A DNA stretch of 6,783 nt from Bacteroides intestinalis (GCF_003464595.1 NZ_QRZF01000042.1:1-6783), one strand, 5' to 3'. Shown: positions 1-5,121, counted from the first letter of the stretch. Made by a program: numbers and translations. The notes: generated by a model from the letters alone, not told the origin.

Positions 1-87
1 GACTAGTAATTGCGAATATAACAGGTGCATAAACGGATAATCAGTAAAATATTAATCTCTTTCCATATATATATTTGCTATTCAAAA

Positions 88-987
88 TTACATACCCATT
101 CCAAAACCCCGGCTTCTTTTCCTGGGCTGGTCGAGTTCTTCTTGTTGTTGCTTCTTCCGTTGCGGTACCTGGTCTATGTCCGGAACTTGGGAAATACTGT
201 TCCCCTGTTGTTGGCTCTCTTCTCGGCCTTGTTCCTGGTGTGGTTCCTGAAGATCCCGGCTCCATTCGGCTTTCATCTTCTCAAGCCGTTCATGGTTCAC
301 ACGTTCCGCCCACTCCTTTTTCTGGAAGATTTCTTTCGGGCTTCCGTTCTTCATGGTATTGAGATAATCGAAGGTCTGTTCCGGGGCCCGGTCATACCCT
401 GTGCGCTTATCAAATGAAGATTCACACTTTCGGAAAAAATCTGTTCTGTCGAAACCGCCCTTCACGTTTCCGCAGTTCTTCTTCCCGGTGTGGTTGGTCT
501 TTGGACTTAGCTTCCTGGTGTTGCTCCTGTCCTTCCGGCTGACGATGATATGTGCGTGCATGTCGTACCGGTCGGCTCCCTTCCTCTCAAAATGGATCTT
601 TCCGTAATACTCGATATCCTCTTTGTTCAGGCCTTTTCCGAACCCTTCCGCATAGTGCTGCATCACATCATCACGGACATACTTTCTCATGGCTTCAGCC
701 TGTTCCTTCTCGGTCTTGCCCATTTTCTCCAGTTCCCGGCTGGAAGGGCTTACCGTGATCACATAGAACTTCGCATCGCTCCGGCTTAATTTTGCCTTGT
801 TGTTGTCTATCTTGAAGGTTACTTCCTGTGCGCTTATATAGTCACGTGAGTTATTGAAAAACGGCTGCACTTCCTGGCCGTTCTTCATGCGCTCCAGATC
901 CTCATGCTGGAGGTAGGTCGTTACTCCTGTGCAGTTCCCTGTATTGGCATAGGTTCCGGAACCGCCACCCTGAATCTTTATGTTCAT
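88..987 (-). CDS. btgB: BtgB-type relaxase (DUF5712 / Bacteroides MobB-like mobilization protein)
   Basis: Probable DNA relaxase of 299 residues that would nick oriT and lead the transferred strand during mobilization. The N-terminus (residues 5-30, Gly- and Thr-rich, ending in YLQHED) and the segment IDNNKAKLSRSDAKFYVITVSP (about 60-81, running into the beta strand FYVITVSP) match what I recall of the BfmB/BtgB family. A histidine motif, HAHIIVSRKD at 144-153 with His144 and His146, resembles the metal-binding HxH motif III of relaxases. The C-terminal 50 residues are Gln/Glu/Arg-rich and low in complexity. The length agrees with the roughly 34-kDa BtgB. The start overlaps the stop of the upstream accessory gene by four bases (ATGA), and a strong Shine-Dalgarno-like AAAGGAGGGG (991-1000, minus strand) lies just ahead, so translation is probably coupled or independently boosted. 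I cannot assign the catalytic tyrosine with confidence. Confidence 0.87.
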   Translation of the reverse strand: MNIKIQGGGSGTYANTGNCTGVTTYLQHEDLERMKNGQEVQPFFNNSRDYISAQEVTFKIDNNKAKLSRSDAKFYVITVSPSSRELEKMGKTEKEQAEAMRKYVRDDVMQHYAEGFGKGLNKEDIEYYGKIHFERKGADRYDMHAHIIVSRKDRSNTRKLSPKTNHTGKKNCGNVKGGFDRTDFFRKCESSFDKRTGYDRAPEQTFDYLNTMKNGSPKEIFQKKEWAERVNHERLEKMKAEWSRDLQEPHQEQGREESQQQGNSISQVPDIDQVPQRKKQQQEELDQPRKRSRGFGMGM

Positions 988-1586
988 AGTCCCCTCCTTT
1001 CCTTTTCCCTCTCATAGACCTTGTTTATATCATCGAGCAACCCGGTCTTTCCTTTTGCATCGAGGAAGGAAACGATATGCTTATAGGCTTTAATCTGTGC
1101 CGTTTCGCTGGCTTCTATCCGCTTGAAGATTATATCCTGGTTCTTCCTGATAGTTGAATCTGCATCCCGCACCGCTTTTTCTGTCCGGTCTATGGCCTTG
1201 CCATTGTTGCCGGAACTGTTGATAATCTCGGCAAGCAGCTCCTTGTTATCCTTCAGGAACCGCCTGAACTTTTCTTCCGAAAGTAAGGATGAAAGGCTTA
1301 TGGTTATCTGTGTGCTGGCTCCGGCCAGAGCTTCACAAGCCGGACGCACAAGATCCGTTTCCTGTTTCTTCAGGAATGCGAACACCTGGTCCATGCGCTT
1401 GATAAGCTTCTGCATTTCCTGTGCCGGGCTTTCATGCTCGACCGGGTTTATACCGTACTTCTCAAAGTAGTTTATGGCATGAGTAATATACTCCATTTTT
1501 GACACACTGTTTGCCTTGGCCAGACGGTCAAGTTTAGCAAAAGTGGTACGTTCTACCGCTACCGTTGTCTTACTGTCTTTTTCCAT
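984..1586 (-). CDS. btgA: BtgA/BfmA-family mobilization accessory protein
   Basis: A 200-residue protein lying directly upstream of the relaxase and overlapping it by four bases, the gene order of btgA-btgB. Residues 6-45 fit a ribbon-helix-helix DNA-binding fold: a short strand (TTVAVERTTF) and then helices through KLDRLAKANSVSKMEYITHAINYFEKYG. The rest is charged and helical (residues 55-198), likely a dimerisation or coiled-coil region. Known BtgA proteins bind oriT and help the relaxase, and that role is inferred here. The ATG at 1584-1586 has no clear Shine-Dalgarno sequence, which is usual in Bacteroides. A 21-bp near-perfect inverted repeat begins 17 bp upstream and could be its own operator or the relaxosome site. 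Confidence 0.85.
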   Translation of the reverse strand: MEKDSKTTVAVERTTFAKLDRLAKANSVSKMEYITHAINYFEKYGINPVEHESPAQEMQKLIKRMDQVFAFLKKQETDLVRPACEALAGASTQITISLSSLLSEEKFRRFLKDNKELLAEIINSSGNNGKAIDRTEKAVRDADSTIRKNQDIIFKRIEASETAQIKAYKHIVSFLDAKGKTGLLDDINKVYEREKERRGL

Positions 1587-1602
1587 ATAATTATAAGGCT
1601 TA

Positions 1603-1662
1603 TTATAACGAATTAATATACTAACTAATTGGTTTACAAGATAGTATATTTATTCGTTATAA
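1603..1662. promoter_or_regulatory. 21-bp inverted repeat upstream of the mob operon (probable BtgA operator/oriT arm)
   Basis: Arms 1603-1623 and 1642-1662 are reverse complements with one mismatch in 21 positions; the outer part is TTATAACGAAT against ATTCGTTATAA, and 18 bases separate the arms. On the minus strand TTTG (1667-1664) followed after 20 bp by TATCTTG (1643-1637) is a plausible but imperfect Bacteroides promoter for the mob operon, so the repeat would sit on the promoter. A ribbon-helix-helix dimer such as the BtgA-like protein is the natural candidate ligand. This assignment is inference from position and symmetry. Confidence 0.6.
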
Positions 1663-1690
1663 CCAAATTATATTGGTATAATTTCCTAAA

Positions 1691-1819
1691 TAGCTGATTT
1701 ACAGCTAAAAACCCCGTAGGGCAAGAGGAAAAAACAGGGCTTGCCCGGTTTCCTCTTGCTGTTCTATCGAACACCCTCCCCAGCGCGAAATTAGCAAAGG
1801 GGACGGGGAGAGATAGAAC
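1691..1819. other. Probable oriT: cluster of nested inverted repeats
   Basis: Three structures follow one another upstream of the mob operon. (1) TAGCTG/CAGCTA, 1691-1696 and 1702-1707, with a 5-base loop. (2) GCAAGAGGAAA/TTTCCTCTTGC, 1721-1731 and 1749-1759, perfect over 11 bp; it competes with GGGCAAG/CTTGCCC (1719-1725 and 1740-1746). (3) GTTCTATC/GATAGAAC (1761-1768 and 1812-1819) enclosing CTCCCC/GGGGAG (1776-1781 and 1805-1810). This density of folding next to a relaxase operon is typical of an origin of transfer. No published nic sequence was recognised, so the nick position is unknown. The gene-free stretch 1587-2077 consists of this cluster, the mob promoter region, a C/A-rich tract and a GC-rich hairpin. 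Confidence 0.55.
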
Positions 1820-1845
1820 CTATCCCACACACGTGAACACACACG

Positions 1846-2013
1846 AAAACCGCACACCTGGTACACAACAGAATTACCCAACAAAACCGCACAACAGGCC
1901 ATGTCCGGAACACCACAAAAAACTCATCGGTCGGGGAGCGCCGCACGGCAAGGGGCGGGACCACCCGTCCCGACGAGTGCAGCCGTTTGCAGTGCAAATC
2001 AGTGTGCGGTTTT
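1846..2013. repeat. Three copies of AAAACCGCACA, two direct and one inverted
   Basis: AAAACCGCACA occurs at 1846-1856 and 1883-1893 (37 bp apart) and in reverse complement at 2003-2013. The outer pair matches over 12 bases (AAAACCGCACAC 1846-1857 with GTGTGCGGTTTT 2002-2013). The inverted copy ends right at the promoter of the gene at 2078. These could be protein-binding sites of the oriT region or arms of a large structure; no ligand can be named. Confidence 0.5.
1922..1978. other. GC-rich hairpin
   Basis: An outer stem ACTCATCGG/CCGACGAGT (1922-1930 and 1970-1978, one mismatch) and an alternative inner stem GGGGCGGG/CCCGTCCC (1952-1959 and 1964-1971, one G-T pair, four-base loop) share bases 1970-1971, so only one can close fully. 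There is no T-run behind it, so a terminator is unlikely. A single-strand initiation site or a relaxosome element is possible. A small palindrome, TTTGCA-G-TGCAAA, follows at 1986-1998. Confidence 0.4.
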
Positions 2014-2014
2014 A

Positions 2015-2046
2015 CTTGGATATCCGATATAAAATACCTAACTTTG
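2015..2046 (+). promoter_or_regulatory. Bacteroides-type promoter for the QLSLF gene
   Basis: TAACTTTG at 2039-2046 is a perfect TAnnTTTG -7 box. CTTG at 2015-2018, 20 bp upstream, can serve as the -33 element. The first copy of the 23-bp palindrome (2043-2065) overlaps the -7 box and the expected transcription start, a position where a bound repressor would block transcription. Confidence 0.6.
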
Positions 2047-2065
2047 ATTCCGTAACGAAATCAAA
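2043..2065. repeat. 23-bp palindrome, copy 1
   Basis: Left half TTTGATTCCGT and right half ACGAAATCAAA around a central A; 10 of 11 base pairs are symmetric. It lies 13-35 bases ahead of the ATG at 2078 and overlaps the promoter, so operator function is the simplest reading. Two more copies are at 2388-2410 and 4420-4442. Confidence 0.65.
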
Positions 2066-2077
2066 CAAAACAGACCT

Positions 2078-2392
2078 ATGGAAAAGGAGCCAGGAAAAAA
2101 GACCGGGAAAGGTGGAGCCAGAGAAGGTTCCGGAAGAAAGGCTGTGTCCGGCATGTACACCAAGACCATGAGAGTGCCTACAGTAATGGAAGAAGAAGTG
2201 CTTTGCCTGATCGACATGTATTCGAATTGGATGAAGTCCGGGAAAATCGAAAAGGGTATGAAAAGGCGCACCACTCCGGAACAGAGAATGAGAGCTATCC
2301 GGTCAATACAGGAAATACTCGATTATGAGAAGCAGAGCCAGAAAATACACAAACAGGAAGAAGAGGATAAACGGCAGTTGTCTTTATTTTGA
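2078..2392 (+). CDS. Small basic plasmid protein ending in a beta-clamp-binding motif (QLSLF)
   Basis: A 104-residue protein of unknown family. The N-terminus is Lys/Gly-rich and contains GGAREGSGRK (12-21), a motif common at the start of small DNA-associated phage and plasmid proteins. Residues 28-53 (TKTMRVP, then a helix through EEEVLCLIDMYSNW) could form a ribbon-helix-helix. Residues 68-98 are charged and helical. The last five residues, QLSLF (100-104), equal the consensus pentapeptide by which replication proteins bind the DnaN sliding clamp; plasmid initiator TrfA is known to use such a motif. Clamp binding here is inference from the motif. The gene has its own promoter and a palindromic operator-like site, and converges with the toxin operon. 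It might act in replication, in strand replacement after transfer, or as a regulator. No Shine-Dalgarno sequence is evident. Confidence 0.75.
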   Translation: MEKEPGKKTGKGGAREGSGRKAVSGMYTKTMRVPTVMEEEVLCLIDMYSNWMKSGKIEKGMKRRTTPEQRMRAIRSIQEILDYEKQSQKIHKQEEEDKRQLSLF

Positions 2393-2410
2393 TTCTGTCA
2401 CAAATTCAAA
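2388..2410. repeat. 23-bp palindrome, copy 2 (on the stop codon of the QLSLF gene)
   Basis: Left half TTTGATTCTGT and right half ACAAATTCAAA around a central C; 9 of 11 pairs are symmetric. The TGA stop at 2390-2392 is part of the element. It lies between two convergent genes. Confidence 0.6.
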
Positions 2411-2412
2411 AT

Positions 2413-2449
2413 GATTGCAGTAAGTTCCGAAACGGCACATCCTGCAATC
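2413..2449. terminator. Possible terminator between convergent genes
   Basis: GATTGCAG (2413-2420) and CTGCAATC (2442-2449) are perfect 8-bp inverted arms with a 21-base loop, starting two bases after the toxin stop on the minus strand. On that strand the stem is followed by ATTTTG, a weak T-rich tail. The long loop and missing T-run make this tentative. Confidence 0.35.
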
Positions 2450-2451
2450 CT

Positions 2452-2721
2452 TCATTTGTCGTCATAATGCCCCCAGGCTGAAATGATGAACACAATTACG
2501 GTAGTCTCGTTGACCATATACCTGATACGGTTCTTCTTGTCCAGCTGTCTTGACCAGACACCCTCCAGGTATCTCAACTGTTCCGGATGCCCTGTACCTG
2601 TATATGGGTGTTCCCGGAGTTCATCAAGCAGCTTCTCCAGCTTCTTGAAAAGCTGCGGAGAGGATTTTCTCATTAACAGGACATGTTTTACCGCTTCTTT
2701 GGAAAATTCTATCTCATACAT
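2452..2721 (-). CDS. yoeB: YoeB/Txe-family mRNA interferase toxin
   Basis: An 89-residue toxin of the RelE superfamily, YoeB branch, which cleaves mRNA at the ribosome when free of antitoxin. Family features visible are HPYTGTGHPEQL (38-49, with the candidate catalytic Glu47), the core VWSRQLDKKNRIRY (55-68, with Arg65 and Arg67) and the C-terminal GHY (84-86, His85 and Tyr86), which correspond to Glu46, Arg65, His83 and Tyr84 of the 84-residue E. coli enzyme. All expected catalytic residues are present, so it is probably active. The reading frame overlaps the antitoxin by eight bases, as usual for a translationally coupled pair. A short DDK extension follows the catalytic His-Tyr. Confidence 0.92.
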   Translation of the reverse strand: MYEIEFSKEAVKHVLLMRKSSPQLFKKLEKLLDELREHPYTGTGHPEQLRYLEGVWSRQLDKKNRIRYMVNETTVIVFIISAWGHYDDK

Positions 2722-2980
2722 TGCCTTCGCCCTCTATACGGTTAAGAAAATCGTCCAGAGACTCATTCTTGGCCATTCTGAAGGTATTTCCGTTCCGGAT
2801 ATCTTCAATACCTCTCTGAATGGCCGCAAGTTCTTCTCTTGAAGGAAAATCGCCTTCCCTGACCGCACACACCATGATAGGTGCCGCATTGCGTCTAGAG
2901 ATCAGGATCGTTTCCGTCTCTGCCATTTCGAAGTATTTCTTCTGGTTGGCACGAAATTCGCGTGTTGTAACAATCTGCAT
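2714..2980 (-). CDS. yefM: YefM/Phd-family antitoxin
   Basis: An 88-residue antitoxin preceding the YoeB-type toxin. The N-terminal part is typical of Phd/YefM DNA-binding folds: MQIVTTREFRANQKKYFEMA, then ETETILISRRNAAPIMV (about 21-37). The acidic C-terminal region, ending ESLDDFLNRIEGEGNV, would wrap and neutralise the toxin. The frame stays open upstream to 3142, but I chose the ATG at 2978-2980 because the fold begins there and a perfect promoter lies between it and the upstream ATG; the longer product would run across the promoter. The complex should bind its operator at 3040-3061 and repress the operon. Confidence 0.9.
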   Translation of the reverse strand: MQIVTTREFRANQKKYFEMAETETILISRRNAAPIMVCAVREGDFPSREELAAIQRGIEDIRNGNTFRMAKNESLDDFLNRIEGEGNV

Positions 2981-3005
2981 AGTTCTAATATATTGGTTTA
3001 CACTG

Positions 3006-3036
3006 CAAAAATAGGGATAAAAATCAATAAAACAAA
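3006..3036 (-). promoter_or_regulatory. Promoter of the antitoxin-toxin operon
   Basis: On the minus strand TTTG (3036-3033), 19 bases, then TATTTTTG (3013-3006) give a consensus Bacteroides promoter. The -7 box ends 25 bp before the chosen antitoxin start, which supports that start. Confidence 0.75.
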
Positions 3037-3039
3037 AGG

Positions 3040-3061
3040 TTTGTGTACTTATTTGTGTACA
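3040..3061. promoter_or_regulatory. Paired TGTAC operator of the YefM/YoeB-type operon
   Basis: TTTGTGTAC occurs at 3040-3048 and again at 3052-3060, so the TGTAC cores (TGTACT at 3044 and TGTACA at 3056) are 12 bp apart. The E. coli yefM-yoeB operator is known to have TGTACA cores with 12-bp centre spacing. The pair sits just upstream of the -33 element of the operon. Confidence 0.6.
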
Positions 3062-3120
3062 CGCGCGGAAAGTTCGTACCTCAAAGAACGCTGCGCTGGC
3101 CTTTGCTTTGCTTTCACAAA

Positions 3121-3141
3121 CATTCAAAAAGTCGTTTTTCA
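3121..3141 (-). repeat. Degenerate inverted iteron-like site, distant from the array
   Basis: CATTCAAAAA at 3121-3130 followed by TCGTTTTT at 3132-3139 matches the reverse complement of the 21-bp iteron at 18 of 21 positions. It lies about 140 bp before the iteron array, ahead of the toxin-antitoxin promoter. It may be a second Rep-binding site or a decayed copy. Confidence 0.45.
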
Positions 3142-3194
3142 CGGATTTGAAGGTTTAGAAGCCACATTCCGGCTAAAATTTTATGACTTGTTTT

Positions 3195-3218
3195 TAAGCA
3201 TAGCTTATTATATGCTTA
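3195..3218. other. AT-rich origin segment with small hairpin
   Basis: TAAGCATA (3195-3202) and TATGCTTA (3211-3218) form an 8-bp stem in a strongly AT-rich stretch (about 3165-3290) just before the iterons. Such a stretch is a candidate DNA-unwinding element. Two further small repeats, TAACA/TGTTA (3241-3253) and GTTAC/GTAAC (3262-3279), lie between it and the array. No clear DnaA box was found. Confidence 0.35.
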
Positions 3219-3282
3219 TCAACTTTTAAAAAAACGGCTGTAACATATTGTTAAATAAGAAGTTACAAACAATAGTAACATT

Positions 3283-3357
3283 CTAAAAACGAGTTTTTGA
3301 ATGCTAAAAACGAGTTTTTGAATGTTATTTATGGCTTTAAAAACGAGTTTTTGAATG
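3283..3357 (+). repeat. Replication iterons (three 21-bp copies)
   Basis: Copies at 3283-3303 and 3304-3324 are identical and abut; a third at 3337-3357 differs only in its first base and follows a 12-bp gap. Each is built of CTAAAAACGAG plus TTTTTGAATG and contains the internal palindrome AAAAAC-GA-GTTTTT. Start-to-start distances are 21 and 33 bp, close to whole helical turns. They lie just ahead of a Rep_3 gene, the classic arrangement of an iteron-controlled origin. Confidence 0.92.
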
Positions 3358-3375
3358 TTTTCGTGGAGATACATT

Positions 3376-3405
3376 TTTGTATCTCGTTTTTAATTTTTAT
3401 ATTTG
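3376..3405 (+). promoter_or_regulatory. rep promoter
   Basis: TTTG (3376-3379), 18 bases, then TATATTTG (3398-3405) match the Bacteroides promoter consensus. An inverted partial iteron, CTCGTTTTTAA, lies between the boxes (3383-3393), and another follows the expected transcription start (3420-3430). Confidence 0.75.
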
Positions 3406-3430
3406 CGAGCATTCAATCTCTCGTTTTTAA
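3383..3430 (-). promoter_or_regulatory. Inverted partial iterons forming a probable Rep autoregulation operator
   Basis: CTCGTTTTTAA occurs at 3383-3393 and 3420-3430. The second copy extends to 3410-3430 and matches the inverted iteron at 18 of 21 positions. They straddle the rep -7 box. Rep_3 initiators commonly bind inverted iteron halves as dimers to repress their own gene; that role here is inferred. Confidence 0.6.
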
Positions 3431-3443
3431 AAAGTAAAGGTGT

Positions 3444-4424
3444 ATGGCTATAAAAATAACAAACAAAGATGTGATACAGAGCTATTTAATGACTGTATCA
3501 AAGTACAACTTCTCAGTGTACGAAAAACGCATTCTGTACAGGCTTGTGGAAGCAATGCAATGTGAGATAGAAGGTAAAAAGCTTTATCCTGGACTTCGTA
3601 TAGAAAAGACGCTATACGATGATAGAGTTGTTTTAATGCCCATTTCTGCGTTTTTAGCCAATGATGATGATGAAAACTACACCCGTGTCAAAAAAGCCCT
3701 GTTAGACCTTAGAAACAAATCTTTTGAGTTCGATGATGGACAAGTATGGAAGGTGATAGGCATCATCGAGAAACCACAATTCAATTACAAAAGAGGTTGG
3801 GTAAGATTTGAAATACAACCTGAAGTATATAATGCCGTACTTAATTTTTCAAAGGGCTTTAGGAAGTATGAACTTAAAACGGCCATGGAGTTTACAAGTC
3901 AGTACTCAATGCGTTTCTATGAGCTCATGAGCGGCCAAGAAAGACCTTTGATATACAGTATAGAAGACTTGAAAATCATGTTTGGTGTACAGGACAAATA
4001 CAAAAGGAATCCCGATTTCATAAAATGGATTGTAAAACCAGCCAAAGAAGAATTGGATGCCAAAAGCCCTTATTCATTTGAATACAAAGTTCTGAAAGAC
4101 GGTCGCTCTTTTCATTCACTGAAACTGTATCCAAAATACCAACCGGAACACAGGGATGAAGAACTCGAGAAGCACGAACTACAAAAACAGGTCAGCCTGG
4201 GCTGGGATCTGGACAGGCTTATCAGAAACTATCTAAAGCAAGAGCTTCTTTTCACAGACCAGGAAATAAGAAACAATATAGACCTTTTCAGGGTTGCTCA
4301 AAAGGAGCTTGATTTAATGCTGGAGCTTTCAACTCTGAAGGGAAAATCAAGGGATAAAAAGAACCCAAAAGGGTATATAATAAACGCACTGAGGGGAAAG
4401 GTAAAAGACAAGAAAATAATTTGA
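3444..4424 (+). CDS. rep: Rep_3-family plasmid replication initiator
   Basis: A 326-residue initiator protein that would bind the iterons upstream, melt the origin and recruit the host replisome. The N-terminal winged helix begins NKDVIQSYLMTVSKYNFSV and continues through EKRILYRLVEAMQ (7-38), the typical Rep_3 opening. A second winged helix covers about 135-235, with KGFRKYELKTAMEFTSQYS-type sequence followed by SMRFYELMSG and the strand FHSLKLYPKYQ. The charged C-terminus (about 250-326) is less conserved. Length is normal for the family. The start at 3444 has AAAGG at 3436-3440 in a Shine-Dalgarno position and lies about 38 bp after the promoter -7 box. The stop codon lies inside copy 3 of the 23-bp palindrome. 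Confidence 0.93.
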   Translation: MAIKITNKDVIQSYLMTVSKYNFSVYEKRILYRLVEAMQCEIEGKKLYPGLRIEKTLYDDRVVLMPISAFLANDDDENYTRVKKALLDLRNKSFEFDDGQVWKVIGIIEKPQFNYKRGWVRFEIQPEVYNAVLNFSKGFRKYELKTAMEFTSQYSMRFYELMSGQERPLIYSIEDLKIMFGVQDKYKRNPDFIKWIVKPAKEELDAKSPYSFEYKVLKDGRSFHSLKLYPKYQPEHRDEELEKHELQKQVSLGWDLDRLIRNYLKQELLFTDQEIRNNIDLFRVAQKELDLMLELSTLKGKSRDKKNPKGYIINALRGKVKDKKII

Positions 4425-4442
4425 TTCTGTAACATATTCAAA
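4420..4442. repeat. 23-bp palindrome, copy 3 (on the rep stop codon)
   Basis: Left half TTTGATTCTGT and right half ACATATTCAAA around a central A; 9 of 11 pairs are symmetric. TGA at 4422-4424 is the rep stop. The element lies 10-32 bases before the ATG at 4452, nearly the same offset as copy 1 has from the ATG at 2078. Confidence 0.65.
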
Positions 4443-4451
4443 AAAAACATT

Positions 4452-5114
4452 ATGAGAAAGATACTCTCCATTATTATCCTATCTATTATAATAGGCATCG
4501 AAATAAAAGCTCAAGTATTGTCAGTATCAGACACAATTCACGAATTAAGCTTTTTCTCTATAAGTCAAGTTTCAGGTGATACAATACATAGATCAAGTGC
4601 AAGATACTCACCGATGGATGAAGATGTAAACCAGAACTTCAGGAATCTTAGGATTGAAAAGGTTAAAGTTGAAAACAATATTTTTTATGTTCTCACATTT
4701 CAAAAAACTTCAGTTGTCAGTTACGATGCAAAATCATATGTAACATTAGCAATCGAGTTTGGAAGGAAAAACACAAGCCAACATGATGTGCTAAATGATA
4801 GTTATTACTTTGCTTTAACAGAATCTCAATATAATGAGATTAGAAATATTATTGCAGAAGGGAAAGGGAAAATAAAGAAAATTAAAAGTGATATCCAAGG
4901 AGAGCCTTATGTTGGTCCCAATTCCATAAAACATTGTTTAAAAAGCAGATATAAGGTAGAGCACACCTTTGCAATATCTGCATTTGGTAATGAGATAAAG
5001 TTTAGACTTCCAGAAACATATTATGGAATGAGGTTAACCAAAAAGCTCTTTAATAATAATCACTTTACTTGTAACAGAGAAGTTTTTGAAAAACTATTTA
5101 ATAACCTACAATAG
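4452..5114 (+). CDS. Secreted protein of unknown function
   Basis: A 220-residue protein that I do not recognise. Residues 1-20 form a clear signal peptide (MRK, a hydrophobic Ile/Leu stretch, then IEIKA-Q), with the Ala-Gln cleavage site common in Bacteroidetes, so the mature product of about 200 residues is periplasmic or exported. There is no lipobox cysteine. The mature part is rich in Lys, Asn, Ser and Tyr, with alternating strand-like segments (NIFYVLTFQKTSVVSY, SYVTLAIEFG, FAISAFGNEIKFRLP) that suggest a mainly beta fold. The region is more AT-rich than the mob genes, consistent with cargo of separate origin. A 61-residue gene follows after seven bases. Confidence 0.75.
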   Translation: MRKILSIIILSIIIGIEIKAQVLSVSDTIHELSFFSISQVSGDTIHRSSARYSPMDEDVNQNFRNLRIEKVKVENNIFYVLTFQKTSVVSYDAKSYVTLAIEFGRKNTSQHDVLNDSYYFALTESQYNEIRNIIAEGKGKIKKIKSDIQGEPYVGPNSIKHCLKSRYKVEHTFAISAFGNEIKFRLPETYYGMRLTKKLFNNNHFTCNREVFEKLFNNLQ

Positions 5115-5121
5115 TACAAAC

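Noticed and set aside
25..987. Open frames on the plus strand across the relaxase gene
   Set aside because: They are antisense to a recognised gene and have no family features or promoter. TATATTTG at 70-77 resembles a -7 box but has no -33 element.
1705..2171. Open frames on both strands in the oriT region, including a plus frame 1833-2171
   Set aside because: The sequences are low in complexity and follow base composition; the plus frame runs across a promoter and into the better-supported gene at 2078.
2411..2467. 18-codon frame starting directly after palindrome copy 2
   Set aside because: Too short, no ribosome binding site, overlaps a probable terminator and the toxin end.
2981..3142. 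N-terminal extension of the antitoxin
   Set aside because: It spans the consensus promoter, the operator and an iteron-like site, and adds nothing of the Phd/YefM fold.
3238..3249. CTGTAACATATT identical to part of palindrome copy 3
   Set aside because: Only 12 AT-rich bases match and the outer halves do not, so chance is sufficient.
3283..3430. Iterons considered as a CRISPR array
   Set aside because: Copies are tandem without unique spacers of constant length, and lie before a Rep_3 gene.
4299..4318. Possible second clamp-binding motif in Rep (QKELDLM)
   Set aside because: It departs from the consensus in spacing and lacks the final aromatic residue.
4298..4498. Minus-strand hydrophobic frame over the rep 3' end
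   Set aside because: Antisense shadow of the rep gene and the signal peptide region; no independent support.
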